A stretch of 64,000 bases of DNA from Roseihalotalea indica (GCF_022458895.1 NZ_JAINFL010000014.1:1-64000); one strand, 5' to 3'; shown: positions 17,980 to 26,815, counted from the first letter of the stretch. Notes: generated by a model from the sequence alone, not told the origin. Numbers and translations: made by a program.

Positions 17980-18404
17980 GGCTTATTCTTGGTTAGTTGA
18001 TGGGCATATTGATAAAATGAGTCGATTTCGGCAGGAGGAGTGAATCCGTTACTACCCCAGGTACACGTTAGTAAGGTGTCAGTGTGAATGGACAGAAAGT
18101 AATATATATTGCCTGGCTCGTTGCAACCAAAGTTGGTTACAGGTATGGCCTGGGCCTGTTCAAAACATTCCGTTCGGGCCGATTTATCCAGCCGATCTAG
18201 ACGTTCATATTCTGAAGTCAGGTTATTATGATGATACACCTTTCCGTTGCGAAGAATATAGTAGGTATCCACTTGGTTTGCCATGCCTCCCCCTTTACCA
18301 AAAGTGATGTAGTCCTGAGCAATAGTGTCAGGATTAAAAGCAGATTGTTGGCAACTGAATAATACTGTCCCCAGAAGCAGGGTGATTGTAAAGCAAATTT
18401 TCAT
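17976..18404 (-). CDS. Small lipoprotein of unknown function coupled to the M4 protease
   Basis: I start the protein at the ATG at 18404 (142 residues), which gives a clean lipoprotein signal, MKICFTITLLLGTVLFSC, with the lipidated Cys18; an earlier in-frame ATG adds nine residues before it. The mature part contains ITFGKGGGMANQVDTYYILRNGKVYH and a Cys pair, Cys in NFGCNEPG and in LLTCTWG. This looks like the short, inhibitor-sized FEKxY/GGG-type proteins found in Bacteroidota, but no known family can be named with confidence. The stop codon overlaps the protease start, so a role as chaperone or inhibitor of the protease is possible, and unproven. Confidence 0.65.
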   Translation of the reverse strand: MKICFTITLLLGTVLFSCQQSAFNPDTIAQDYITFGKGGGMANQVDTYYILRNGKVYHHNNLTSEYERLDRLDKSARTECFEQAQAIPVTNFGCNEPGNIYYFLSIHTDTLLTCTWGSNGFTPPAEIDSFYQYAHQLTKNKP

Positions 18405-18655
18405 AAATGCACAAAGGAATGTAGGATACATTTTTATAGTCTATGCCCCGATAAAAGCAAAGGTGAATGGAGCTGAACCAAGTTATTTGCTTTTTTCCGG
18501 GCAGATCGTTCTCTTATGCAAGATATGTAAAAGTAAAATGCCCTTTAGTAACCGTAGATGAAGATTTTATTATGCTTATTTTTAAAAATAAATGGCCTGG
18601 CTACTGTTTGGCATTTTCTTAATTCGTAAACAAATGTCAGATATCAAAAGGCAAC

Positions 18656-19846
18656 TTAGTGCGCCGTAACCATGGCATTAGGAATTTTGCTGATAATACG
18701 TGGGGCCAGCGTGACTACTATCAGTAAAAACAGGCTTAATAATGCCCACGCACCGGTAAGCGAAATTCCTTCGGCAATAAAGCCAATCAGGGGCGGCCCT
18801 ACCAGAAAGCCAAAGTACCCCATAGTTGTTACGGCGGCAATGCCTCTACCCGGTTCAGTAGGGTTTGCATAGCCCGCCGAACTAAAGATAATAGGGATGA
18901 CATTCGATAAACCTATACCCACTAAGCCAAAGCCCGCTATCGCCCCGACCGGATAAGGCCACAGTACGACAATGACCAGCCCCACTGCCGCAATAAAGCT
19001 ACCCCAGCGCACTACTTTCGGACGCCCAACAGTACGGATGACCACATCTCCAGTAAGACGGCCGATAGCCATGGTTAGAGAAAAAGCAGCGAAGCCCATG
19101 GCGGCCAGGGCCGGAGTAGCTTCTGGCAACTCGGTGATATGGATGGCAGTCCAGTCTGCCATAGCACCTTCTACCATTAGGATGAAGAAGCCCAGAAACG
19201 CCAGCAGCCAGACCAGTTGTTTGGATGGCAGCACAAATAACGGTTGTTTTTGTCCGGGCTCAGTAGCTACCGGCTCATGCGGGAGAAGATATCGAATGGC
19301 GATGAGCGTGGTAATAAGTAAAAGCGTGATGACACTGAGCATATGTTGCACCGGAGTCAGGCCTAACGCCAGCAACCCACTGGCAACTCCCGCACCCACC
19401 AATCCGCCGGTGCTAAATAAGCCGTGGAAGGAAGACATAATAGGCTTTTGGTATTTTTTTTCTACGAATACTCCGTGGGCATTCATGGCCACATCCATAG
19501 AACCGTTTACCATACCGAACAGAAACAGCATTGCAGCCAGACCCGCGTAACTTGGCATAAGCGGAAGCGAAGCCAGCAAAAAGCAAAAGCCGATGGACAC
19601 AATACCCGCCACTCGTTTGCTCCCCAATCGTTCTACCAGTCCACCAGTAATGGGCATAGCAATAATGGCCCCACAGGCAATAATGAGTAGGGTCAGGCCT
19701 AACCCACTTTCACTAAGCGAGAAACGTTGCTGAATCCAGGGGATATGTGGGACCCAGGTGGCAAAGCCAGCACCATTTACAAAAAAAATAAGTGACACGG
19801 CTAAACGGGCACGTCGTAAGGCAGAAGGAGTAGAAGAACTGTTCAA
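18656..19846 (-). CDS. MFS transporter, YbjJ-like
   Basis: A major facilitator with twelve predicted membrane helices over 396 residues. The first half shows GAGFATWVPHIPWIQQRF and the loop GGLVERLGSKRV (about 62-73), the DRxGR-type motif A variant between helices 2 and 3. FHGLFSTGGLVGAGVASG and the second-half loop GDVVIRTVGRPKVVRWG are typical of the FucP/YbjJ branch. The substrate cannot be told; sugars or drugs are both known in this branch. The closest gene on the same strand is the VOC protein 45 bases upstream, so they may share a transcript. Confidence 0.9.
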   Translation of the reverse strand: MNSSSTPSALRRARLAVSLIFFVNGAGFATWVPHIPWIQQRFSLSESGLGLTLLIIACGAIIAMPITGGLVERLGSKRVAGIVSIGFCFLLASLPLMPSYAGLAAMLFLFGMVNGSMDVAMNAHGVFVEKKYQKPIMSSFHGLFSTGGLVGAGVASGLLALGLTPVQHMLSVITLLLITTLIAIRYLLPHEPVATEPGQKQPLFVLPSKQLVWLLAFLGFFILMVEGAMADWTAIHITELPEATPALAAMGFAAFSLTMAIGRLTGDVVIRTVGRPKVVRWGSFIAAVGLVIVVLWPYPVGAIAGFGLVGIGLSNVIPIIFSSAGYANPTEPGRGIAAVTTMGYFGFLVGPPLIGFIAEGISLTGAWALLSLFLLIVVTLAPRIISKIPNAMVTAH

Positions 19847-19891
19847 GTCAGTGGATATAAAAAAAGTGTATAAATCAGAGATACGGCGGAG

Positions 19892-20272
19892 CTAAACCGT
19901 AAGTTCTATTAAATTCCCGTCGGGGTCGCGAAAGGTGCTTTCGTAGTATCCGTCTCCGGTATGTCGGGGTCCGTCAATGGGTGGGTATCCGGCTTGTTGC
20001 AGGACTTCTGTCATATGATCTACTGCCTCTTCACTACCTACTGAAAGTGCAAAATGGGCTAGCCCGATATGCACTTCTGCTGATGGGTTGCCTAGTTCAG
20101 GACGATGCATAAGCTCCAGCCGACAACCAGAAGCAAAGGAGAGAAAATAGGAAGTGAATTGTTTTGCAGGATTGTGATAACGAGGACTGGCCGAAGCTTT
20201 AAAATAGCAGCAGTAAAAATCTCGGAGTGCCTCCAGGTCATGGGTCCAAAGGGCAAGATGTTCAATTCTCAT
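19892..20272 (-). CDS. VOC-family (glyoxalase/dioxygenase fold) protein
   Basis: A 126-residue single VOC domain, made of two beta-alpha-beta-beta-beta units that usually hold one divalent metal. I start at the ATG at 20272 (MRIEHLALW); an upstream TTG is in frame but less likely. Metal-ligand candidates are His5 in IEHLALW, Glu in CRLELMHR, His in IGLAHFALSV and Glu in GNLIELTV, which is the complete set of a glyoxalase-type site. The substrate is unknown. Starting 20 bases after its start codon upstream the DNA is AT-rich with repeated TTGATCAAAA-like tracts, probably holding the promoter. Confidence 0.88.
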   Translation of the reverse strand: MRIEHLALWTHDLEALRDFYCCYFKASASPRYHNPAKQFTSYFLSFASGCRLELMHRPELGNPSAEVHIGLAHFALSVGSEEAVDHMTEVLQQAGYPPIDGPRHTGDGYYESTFRDPDGNLIELTV

Positions 20273-20340
20273 ATGATCAATTTTGATCAAAAATAATCAT
20301 TTTTAATCAAAATTGTAAATTAATTTTCTGTGAACAAAAT

Positions 20341-20369
20341 GTAAAAGGGCAGATTTTCCGCCCTTTTAC
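20341..20369 (-). terminator. Rho-independent terminator of the cytochrome c gene
   Basis: GTAAAAGGGC and GCCCTTTTAC form a perfect 10-bp stem with a 9-base loop, 20 bases past the cytochrome stop codon on the minus strand. Confidence 0.85.
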
Positions 20370-20389
20370 ATCTTTTAGCTAGAAAAAAC

Positions 20390-21268
20390 TTAGTCTACGG
20401 TCTGGAGATAAAGATAGAGCGCTTTCAGTTCATCATCGGAGAAATGCTGAAATGCCGACCAGGGCATAAATTTAGGGTCCATGCTTTTGCCTTCCGGAGT
20501 GTTTCCCGTGCGTAATACTTCCATAAATTGGGCTTCATTCCACTTAGTCAGATTTCCGCTGCGGGTTAAATCGGCTGCCATTGGTGAGCCAGGTTCTTTT
20601 CCTGGTGCGCCTTTAAAGTTGGTTCCGTGGCATCCGGCACATGAGGCTGCTAGGTATTTCCCATACGAGGCCGAAACAGTAGGAGTGACCTCGGTGGGAG
20701 GCTGGTAGTCATGGTCTACCAGTTCGGCCATTAGCACTTTCATCTGACCAAAGTTGATCAGCATACGCGCCATTGGACCTACTTTATTTTCGGGAAGTAC
20801 GTGATCTACTGGCTTTACTTGTTTGCAATAGGCAATGAGTGCCCCAATATCCCGGTCGCTCATCTTAGAGTATTCGGTAGAGGGCATAATCATCAAGGAG
20901 GTATGATCCTGTGCCAGTCCGTGGCGTAAAGCCCGAAGCCAGTCGTCGTCGGTATACCTTTGTCCAATGCCACCCTCACCCGCGGTCAGGTTGGAAGAAG
21001 ACACCCGACCGATGGCAGGATCATCAATCATGGTCATGCCTTCCAGCTTGGCACCGTGGCAATCCTGGCAACCCTGGGTGAGGGATATGTGATGACCCAG
21101 AGCCAAAGAGGCAGAATCAGAGGGAATAGTGATAGGTTTTGGGGTGATCGTGTACTGTTTCTCAAGACGTTTTCCAACAGAAAAATGAGCGAAGGTATAG
21201 ATTACAAGTAGAATAAGGAGGAGTCCTCCCAGGCCAATGAAGGCAAACTTCAGAACTTTTTTAAACAT
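20390..21268 (-). CDS. Membrane-anchored di-haem cytochrome c
   Basis: An electron carrier with two class I cytochrome c domains. One N-terminal hydrophobic helix (about 8-27) acts as anchor or uncleaved signal. Haem-binding motifs are CQDCH (Cys67, Cys70, His71) and CAGCH (Cys210, Cys213, His214). Likely axial methionines are in MIMPS (near 128) and FMPWSAF (near 264). The layout of SSNLTAGEGGIGQRYTDDDW matches the sugar- or alcohol-dehydrogenase-associated cytochromes common in Bacteroidota. No dehydrogenase lies next to it, so its donor is unknown. A strong terminator follows, and the gene appears monocistronic. Confidence 0.92.
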   Translation of the reverse strand: MFKKVLKFAFIGLGGLLLILLVIYTFAHFSVGKRLEKQYTITPKPITIPSDSASLALGHHISLTQGCQDCHGAKLEGMTMIDDPAIGRVSSSNLTAGEGGIGQRYTDDDWLRALRHGLAQDHTSLMIMPSTEYSKMSDRDIGALIAYCKQVKPVDHVLPENKVGPMARMLINFGQMKVLMAELVDHDYQPPTEVTPTVSASYGKYLAASCAGCHGTNFKGAPGKEPGSPMAADLTRSGNLTKWNEAQFMEVLRTGNTPEGKSMDPKFMPWSAFQHFSDDELKALYLYLQTVD

Positions 21269-21438
21269 GATAGAAAAGGGTTAGGTTAGTAGACACATTA
21301 AAATAACCAGCTTCTTAGCCAAAAGCTAAAGAAATAAGGTTTAGCTATTAGTGTAGCTACCCTATGTAGCGTCACCTCTATCAGGTAAAATAATTTGCTA
21401 TTGATTTTCTGATTTTCTTTTACAGACGTTTCAGGAGG

Positions 21439-21483
21439 CAGTCAGCAGGAGGCTGGCCCTTCTACACCGCCTTCTGCTGACTG
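21439..21483. repeat. Diverged copy D of the palindromic repeat
   Basis: CAGTCAGCAGGAGGC (21439-21453) pairs with GCCTTCTGCTGACTG (21469-21483), a 15-bp stem with a single G-T mismatch and a 15-base loop. The core, ACCGCCT(T/C)CTGCTGAC, is shared with the 65-bp elements, but the tail with GGTAACGC is missing. It lies inside the end of a shortened DUF2784 gene. Confidence 0.65.
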
Positions 21484-21638
21484 TACCCATTAATACTTAC
21501 TATGGTCAGGCTAATAACAATCAGGTGCGGCAATCGAGCTTTCTTCCACATCCAGCCGGTCAGATTGAACAAAACCAGTGTGCTGTGAAATAGCAGAAAG
21601 AAGGAATCCAAAAGCAGATACCAGGTATTCGTGTTCAC
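21462..21638 (-). pseudogene. Truncated DUF2784-like membrane protein gene
   Basis: From a GTG at 21638 a frame of 58 codons reads YLLLDSFFLLFHSTLVLFNL, then TGWMWKKARLPHLIV. This is the start of the DUF2784 family, small proteins with three or four membrane helices and usually 110-130 residues. The frame then enters the palindromic repeat at 21483 and stops at 21462, and nothing resembling the rest of the family is found further on. A stop codon just upstream of the GTG excludes a longer start. The gene follows the nitrilase gene by 22 bases, so it was the third gene of the helicase-nitrilase operon. I judge it broken, though a short product could still be made. Confidence 0.7.
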
Positions 21639-21660
21639 GCCTTAACGCTATTGAAGAGCT

Positions 21661-22608
21661 TTATTCGCCTGAAAGTGGCAAATCATCTTCCTGAATGATA
21701 GGGGGCTGACCTGTGACCTGATAAGAAAATACATCATTGCGGGAATAATGTCCGACCACATCAAAGTCCAGTTTGTTGCGGACGATGTCTGATAATTCCA
21801 GTTCAGCGGTTAGTAGCCCTTCCTGATGATATAACGGACCGGCGATGATCTCACCATTGGGGCTGATAATGACACTGCCGCCGGGGCATAAGCTCTCCTC
21901 CTCATCTTCTACGTACACCTTGTAATCCTCGGGGTAATCTTCTTTACGAAAAAATTGATTACAGCCTAGCACAAAACAGCGCCCTTCCAAAGCAATATGC
22001 TGTAGCGTTGCCGTCCAGCGGTCGCGGGCATCGGCGGTGGGGGCAAGGTAAATTTCCACTCCGGATTGATACATTGCCATACGGGCCAGTGGCATGTAAT
22101 TTTCCCAGCAGATCAGCCCACCCATACGACCAATGGCGGTTTGCACGCTAATCAGTGTGTCGCCTTGTCCTTCGCCCCACACTAAGCGCTCAATACCGGT
22201 TGGCTTCAGCTTCCGGTGCTTGCCTAGTAGCCCTGCTTTTGGGGAAAAATAAAGCAAAGTGCAATATAAGGTTCCATTCAGCAAATCTCGTTCGGTCACT
22301 CCTATCCCCAGGTAAACGCCGTAATTTTGGGCCATCTTTTCCAAGCGGTTACATGCTTCGCCCGGCACTTCTACGCTGCTTTCCCAATAGCGCTGGTACA
22401 AATCCCGTCCTGCTTCACTACGACGACCTACTACAGAACCAAAGGTAAAGCCCCGGGGATAACCAGGAATGAAAGATTCGGGAAAGAGGACTAATTGGCA
22501 ACCTTGAGCCGCGGCCTGCTGTAGCCAGTGATCTACCCGGTCCAGTGTTTGGTTCAGATCAAAGAAAGCAGGAGTAGCCTGTACGACACCGACGGTTACT
22601 TTGCTCAT
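21661..22608 (-). CDS. Nitrilase (carbon-nitrogen hydrolase family)
   Basis: Nitrilases hydrolyse nitriles or amides using a Glu-Lys-Cys triad. The triad is visible as Glu44 in FPESFIPGYPRGF, Lys133 in HRKLKPTGIERLVWGEG and Cys167 in GLICWENYMPLARMA. The motifs GYPRGF and ICWENYMPL place it in branch 1, the true nitrilases, rather than amidases. The 315 residues are full length. The gene begins 5 bases after the helicase stop codon, so the two are co-transcribed. Substrate is probably an aliphatic or arylacetonitrile, but this cannot be settled from sequence. Confidence 0.93.
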   Translation of the reverse strand: MSKVTVGVVQATPAFFDLNQTLDRVDHWLQQAAAQGCQLVLFPESFIPGYPRGFTFGSVVGRRSEAGRDLYQRYWESSVEVPGEACNRLEKMAQNYGVYLGIGVTERDLLNGTLYCTLLYFSPKAGLLGKHRKLKPTGIERLVWGEGQGDTLISVQTAIGRMGGLICWENYMPLARMAMYQSGVEIYLAPTADARDRWTATLQHIALEGRCFVLGCNQFFRKEDYPEDYKVYVEDEEESLCPGGSVIISPNGEIIAGPLYHQEGLLTAELELSDIVRNKLDFDVVGHYSRNDVFSYQVTGQPPIIQEDDLPLSGE

Positions 22609-22613
22609 GTTGT

Positions 22614-24548
22614 TTAAGGTTCGTAGATAAACTCAAAAGCACTTCGGTAAGCTCCGATCTCCTGCACATAATCCAGCAATTGTCCGTAAAACGGATGGTT
22701 GCCGAGGGTAGCACTATCACCGAACATCACCAGTTTTTTCTTGGCCCGGGTCATGGCTACATTGGTACGGCGGATGTCGCTGAGGAAGCCAATTTCGCCT
22801 TTGGCATTAGAGCGCACCAGACTGATGTAGATGACCTCCCGTTCGCGTCCCTGAAAAGCATCTACCGTATCAATAGTGATGAGCGACTGAATAGCCTGTA
22901 GATATTCGTACGATTCGTAATGCTCAGTAAGCAGTTTTACCTGGGCTTTGTAGGGAGTGATAATTCCGATATCCAGTTGGTTGTCCAGAAAATAGTCGGG
23001 GGTAAGGCTTTCTACCAGTTCGTTTAAGTGTTTTAGCAGTAGGTGCGCTTCTTCTTCGTTGTAGGTGCTAAGTGTTTCCGGGTCGGTTTTTTCGGTAAAC
23101 CCGCAACCCGCTGTATCGATCAAGGTGAGGGGAGATTGATCATCGGCCAGGGTGGCTTCTCGTACACTATCGGCTGCAATGAGCTTTCCATCATAAAAAT
23201 ACTGGCTGGAGAACTGCATAATCTGTTCATGCATGCGGTACTGCATTTGCAGCAGCGCATCGACGGGTGAGCCGAGTCGCGCTTGCCGTTCAATACACTT
23301 CTCAAACAACGTGGTGTTTAACCCCTGCCGGGCCGCTTCATAAGATTTAATCGTAGGGGGAAGCTGGAAGTGGTCGCCGGCAAACACTACTCGCTGAGCT
23401 TTCAGGATGGGAATCCAACTGGCAGCTTCCAGTGCCTGGGCGGCTTCATCAATAAACACAGTATGGCACCGGAATCCCTTCACCAGGCTGTTAGAGGCAC
23501 CCACCAGTGTGCAGGCGATAATCTGAGCTTTGGATAGAATATCTGCTACAATATAGTGCTCTAGTTGCTCGGCTTCTTCGCGAAGTTGAGAAGCTTCACT
23601 GAGTAACCGTTTACGTTGCTGGCGCTCGGCCTGTCCGAATTTCCGCTTGTACTTTAACCCCAAGCTACGCATTTCTTCCGAGCGGTGGCGCAGGGATTTC
23701 AAGTCTTTATAATACCCATGTGCCGCAATTTGGGCATCAATGGTTTTGCTAAGGTTGCTGTCGGTAACCCGGGCGGGGTGACCTAAGCGTACCACATTCA
23801 AATCCTGTTCACTAAGCTTCTCGGTGAGTAAATCCACAGCAGCATTGCTGGGCGCGCAGACCATCACCTGATGCTCTACCTGCACCGTTTGGTAGATAGC
23901 CTGCACCAGCGTAGTGGTTTTACCGGTGCCGGGCGGGCCATGCACCACGGCAACATCCTGCGCCTGTCGGATGCGCTGCAATGCTTTGTTCTGGCTTTCG
24001 TTGAGATGCTCTACGTATCCGCCCAGTGTATCCTTGGTAAAAGTGGCGGGTTGTTCGCCCAGCAGAACAGAGCGTAAGTCTAATAGGCGGGGATCTTTGG
24101 CATCGATTACTTTTTTCAATGCTTTTTCCATCTCGCGGTAGGCCATTTCATCGAACAGCAAATCGATGCCCAGGTTGCCATCATTAATCCAGTCGGGCAG
24201 TTCTTGGGCATTCAGGGTAATGGTCATGGTATTTCTCCGTACATCATTGACAACCCCCGAGGCGGAAGGCTTATCCTGATGTGTATTGCAGAACAGGCTG
24301 ACAATCTTTCCCGATTGAAACACGTGCGGGCGATTAGCATCAGCGGTACGACTTACCCGGATAATCAGTTTTTCGCCCAGGCTGTAGCGTTGGCTATCCA
24401 GGGTTACCGGATACCAGCAGACTCCATCTTTCCGGCGGTCTTCCAGCGAGGCAAGCAGCACTTTCTGACGGTAATATTCCAGATCGGCCTCTTTCTCTAA
24501 CCGCAGAAGTCTAATTTGTTGCTGAAGTTCCTCTTTGCTATTACTCAA
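22614..24548 (-). CDS. Superfamily 1 helicase, UPF1/IGHMBP2-like
   Basis: An ATP-dependent DNA or RNA helicase of 644 residues. Walker A is VVHGPPGTGKTTTLV (about 200-214); motif II is VFIDEAAQALE with the DEAA signature; later motifs include AGDHFQLPPT (III), TIDTVDAFQGRE (V) and RRTNVAMTRAK (VI). An N-terminal beta-barrel (about 38-130) precedes the helicase core, as in IGHMBP2-like proteins. The likely start is a TTG at 24548; no ATG is found in frame between the upstream stop and the core. It is the first gene of an operon with the nitrilase and the broken DUF2784 gene. Confidence 0.92.
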   Translation of the reverse strand: MSNSKEELQQQIRLLRLEKEADLEYYRQKVLLASLEDRRKDGVCWYPVTLDSQRYSLGEKLIIRVSRTADANRPHVFQSGKIVSLFCNTHQDKPSASGVVNDVRRNTMTITLNAQELPDWINDGNLGIDLLFDEMAYREMEKALKKVIDAKDPRLLDLRSVLLGEQPATFTKDTLGGYVEHLNESQNKALQRIRQAQDVAVVHGPPGTGKTTTLVQAIYQTVQVEHQVMVCAPSNAAVDLLTEKLSEQDLNVVRLGHPARVTDSNLSKTIDAQIAAHGYYKDLKSLRHRSEEMRSLGLKYKRKFGQAERQQRKRLLSEASQLREEAEQLEHYIVADILSKAQIIACTLVGASNSLVKGFRCHTVFIDEAAQALEAASWIPILKAQRVVFAGDHFQLPPTIKSYEAARQGLNTTLFEKCIERQARLGSPVDALLQMQYRMHEQIMQFSSQYFYDGKLIAADSVREATLADDQSPLTLIDTAGCGFTEKTDPETLSTYNEEEAHLLLKHLNELVESLTPDYFLDNQLDIGIITPYKAQVKLLTEHYESYEYLQAIQSLITIDTVDAFQGREREVIYISLVRSNAKGEIGFLSDIRRTNVAMTRAKKKLVMFGDSATLGNHPFYGQLLDYVQEIGAYRSAFEFIYEP

Positions 24549-24642
24549 TGGTTTAATGGTTGAATTGCTGATTGTTTTGAGCCACCGAGGCCCGGTTCAA
24601 AGTTGCTGGGACCTGGTTTAAAGTTTTGAGTTCAAAGTTTCA

Positions 24643-24746
24643 AGTTCAAGGTTCAAAGCCTGTGTGGGACAGTCGCCGGGGGCCTAGTTTAGAGCCGCTG
24701 CGGCCCGGTTCAGAATCTTGCGTTTCGGTCATCCGTTCATATGTAC
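24643..24746 (+). repeat. 104-bp dispersed repeat, copy 1
   Basis: This unit recurs in inverted orientation at 43044-43147 with one mismatch in 104 bases (TAGTTTAG against TAGTCTAG), and looser similarity continues for about 60 bases on the right side. It contains the GC-rich dyad GCCGCTGCGGC. It fills most of the 303-base gap between the helicase start and the DUF2911 gene, where no gene is present. Left of it, variants of GTTCAAAG or GTTTAAAG recur in short tandem form, and right of it TACTCTG occurs twice. Confidence 0.85.
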
Positions 24747-24851
24747 TCTGTACTCTGTACCCTGCACCTCGTTTTCCAATTCCTGCATGCACCAACCTCC
24801 CAGCTGTTGGCCATTAACTTCGGCCTTCCAGATTCCCGGTTCCGTTCACGC

Positions 24852-25406
24852 TTATTCCTGCACTTGAATTGGGACAACTACCTTTGTCGCATCCCACTCC
24901 AGAATCATGGCAAAAGGTTCGTCTTCAAAACGAATGGTGAATTGCTCGACCAGGCCAGTAGTTGATTCAGAGGCCACTTCGACCATAAGCGCATCGGCAG
25001 TAGGGTCACGAGCAGCCACGCCATTGCGATTCACGCCCCAGTCATAATTTTCTTTGTTGAATATTACCTTCCAGCGTTCCTCGCCGGGAATTGTCCACAA
25101 AGTATATTTTCCGGCCGGAAGCGGCTCATCGGCAATTAGCAGATTGTGCGATGTTTTGAATGTTGTTGCTTCATTAGCCCCGGTGCGCCATACTTCGCCG
25201 TAAGGTTCTAACTCGCCAAAAATAACCCGTCCCTTTTTGTAGGGCCGACTATAGGTAACCGAGAGGGTAGCTTCCCCGTGGTCTTGAATTATGGTTTCTT
25301 CCGGGCTATGCGACTTGGTTTGGGCAATCATGATGCGGTAGGCTATAAACAAAAGCAGGGCAAAGCCCCCACCGATAATGAGTGTCCACTTTATAGATTT
25401 GTTCAT
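24852..25406 (-). CDS. DUF2911 membrane-anchored protein
   Basis: A Bacteroidota protein family of unknown function. From the ATG at 25406 (184 residues) there is one N-terminal membrane helix (about 5-25), then the DUF2911 domain, recognised by VTYSRPYKKGRVIFGELEPYGEVWRTGANEAT and PLPAGKYTLWTIPGEERWKVIFNK, of which only pieces are cited here. Longer in-frame starts upstream would add a hydrophilic piece before the membrane helix and are less likely. The domain is probably displayed outside the inner membrane. Genes on both sides are unrelated. Confidence 0.85.
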   Translation of the reverse strand: MNKSIKWTLIIGGGFALLLFIAYRIMIAQTKSHSPEETIIQDHGEATLSVTYSRPYKKGRVIFGELEPYGEVWRTGANEATTFKTSHNLLIADEPLPAGKYTLWTIPGEERWKVIFNKENYDWGVNRNGVAARDPTADALMVEVASESTTGLVEQFTIRFEDEPFAMILEWDATKVVVPIQVQE

Positions 25407-25746
25407 GTGTGTAGTAAAAAGGGCGTAATCTACCAAATCTTGCCGAATACGCCAGTAGTTCCCTAAATTATTGCTGCTTTGAGATGCGCATTTGCTCCCC
25501 AAAGCCTCTTGTAGAATGCTATACGGAAATGAAGAGCATAGTATTGTACTATGAACGAGATTTTTGCTTTAAGCAGGTATATTACTCAGCAGTTGATGGT
25601 GTGAGTTAGTCTTAAAGTTTTGTTTATCAGTGGTTTGCTACAAGGCGAGTGTGAAAATAAAAAATCATCTTTCTGGTTTCAAATTAAATCCAGTATAGGA
25701 AACCCTTTCGTATGTACTAAGTTAGTTGTGCCAGAAATACCACAAA

Positions 25747-25971
25747 ATGATGATCTACACAGACGGAACCTTTCTTCTGGCTGATTCGGTACGAGAACTT
25801 AGACAATTTGCTAAACGGATTGGCCTTCCTGAACAGAATCTTAATCAGACTTCCTATTTTCCTCATTATGCTATTACTTCTGCTTACTGGGAAGAAGCAA
25901 TTGAGGAGGGAGCCTGTGAGGTAACAACACAGGAGTTATACCGAATTGCCCAGAATATCTACAATGACTGA
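25747..25971 (+). CDS. DUF4031 small protein
   Basis: A 74-residue protein that begins MMIYTDGTFLLADSVREL. The pattern of an N-terminal strand with Asp, then ELRQFAKRIGLP and YFPHYAITSAYWEEAIEEGACEV, matches DUF4031, which is found in many bacteria without known function. The ATG at 25747 (or the next ATG at 25750) is a better start than the TTG further upstream. It lies alone between two genes on the opposite strand. Confidence 0.75.
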   Translation: MMIYTDGTFLLADSVRELRQFAKRIGLPEQNLNQTSYFPHYAITSAYWEEAIEEGACEVTTQELYRIAQNIYND

Positions 25972-26017
25972 GTAATCTCAAATGCCCCAGTGCAAGCTTA
26001 TGGTCTGTTCAGGTGGA

Positions 26018-26815
26018 TTATGGCTCATCTGGTAAGGAAGATACAACCACTGCGTTTTCGTTTCTAAGAATACCATATATCTGCCTTTCTGCACTGGTAT
26101 CATCCAAAGCAACCCCTTGCCCTTCGTTGGCTACATCAATCGTTTGTTGCCAGTCCAGCGTGTACCCTAACTTTGGGAAATGAAGCACATAGAGTTTAGG
26201 CAAATCGTGTCCGGTGCAATAGATGCTTCCGTCAGGGGCGATGAATCCGCCGGAACTGCTGCGGGTGCCAAACTCAGCAATCATATCTTCAGGAAACACC
26301 CAGGCAGCCTGTTGCCGCCAGGTAGTATCAAATTTAACCAGTTGGGTCCAGCGGTTGTCTTTGTTTTCTGTAGATCCCCGGCCCGTGTAATGGGCAAATG
26401 CCACGTACCAGGCACCTTCGTACTGGTCAACCCAGGTAGCCGAGCCAATCTGTATGCCGAAGCTGTGGTTTCCCGTATGGGTTAATGTTTCGGGGTCAAA
26501 CATTTCCAGCGAACTGGCCATGGGTGAGTTGGGATAGTTGGAGTTTGTACAGTACAGCGTTCCATCAATGATAATTCCACTGTTCAGGTGCTTGATTAGT
26601 CCGGTAGTATCTTCCCAGGAGGCAACTTCCATCCCGTCGCTTTTGGTATATTTGCGAATACTGTGGTTGTTGATTACATAAAAGTGATTCTCGTCTACCG
26701 CAACTCCCTGCTGTGCTTCAGCAACGTTATACCGTTTTACCTCAACCGGTGATTGGGCGATAGAGGAAAGCACCGTGACGTTGATCAATAAAAAAACAAG
26801 GACAACTTTGTTCAT
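26018..26815 (-). CDS. Secreted beta-propeller-like protein of unknown function
   Basis: A 265-residue protein with a signal peptide (1-20, ending SIAQ). The mature part has repeats of the style found in propellers, such as GVAVDENHFYVINNHSIRKY, SGIIIDGTLYCTNSNY, GGFIAPDGSIYCTGHD and GQGVALDDTSAERQIYGI, each a short strand pair with a conserved Gly/Asp and aromatic residues. No catalytic motif was seen. Related proteins in Bacteroidota are annotated only as hypothetical. It is a single gene, with its end close to the convergent DUF4031 gene. Confidence 0.65.
   Translation of the reverse strand: MNKVVLVFLLINVTVLSSIAQSPVEVKRYNVAEAQQGVAVDENHFYVINNHSIRKYTKSDGMEVASWEDTTGLIKHLNSGIIIDGTLYCTNSNYPNSPMASSLEMFDPETLTHTGNHSFGIQIGSATWVDQYEGAWYVAFAHYTGRGSTENKDNRWTQLVKFDTTWRQQAAWVFPEDMIAEFGTRSSSGGFIAPDGSIYCTGHDLPKLYVLHFPKLGYTLDWQQTIDVANEGQGVALDDTSAERQIYGILRNENAVVVSSLPDEP

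Noticed and set aside
24626..24817. Frame over the 104-bp repeat as a protein gene
   Set aside because: It starts at TTG, has no family signature, and the same peptide arises at 42853-43128 only because both lie over the same intergenic repeat.
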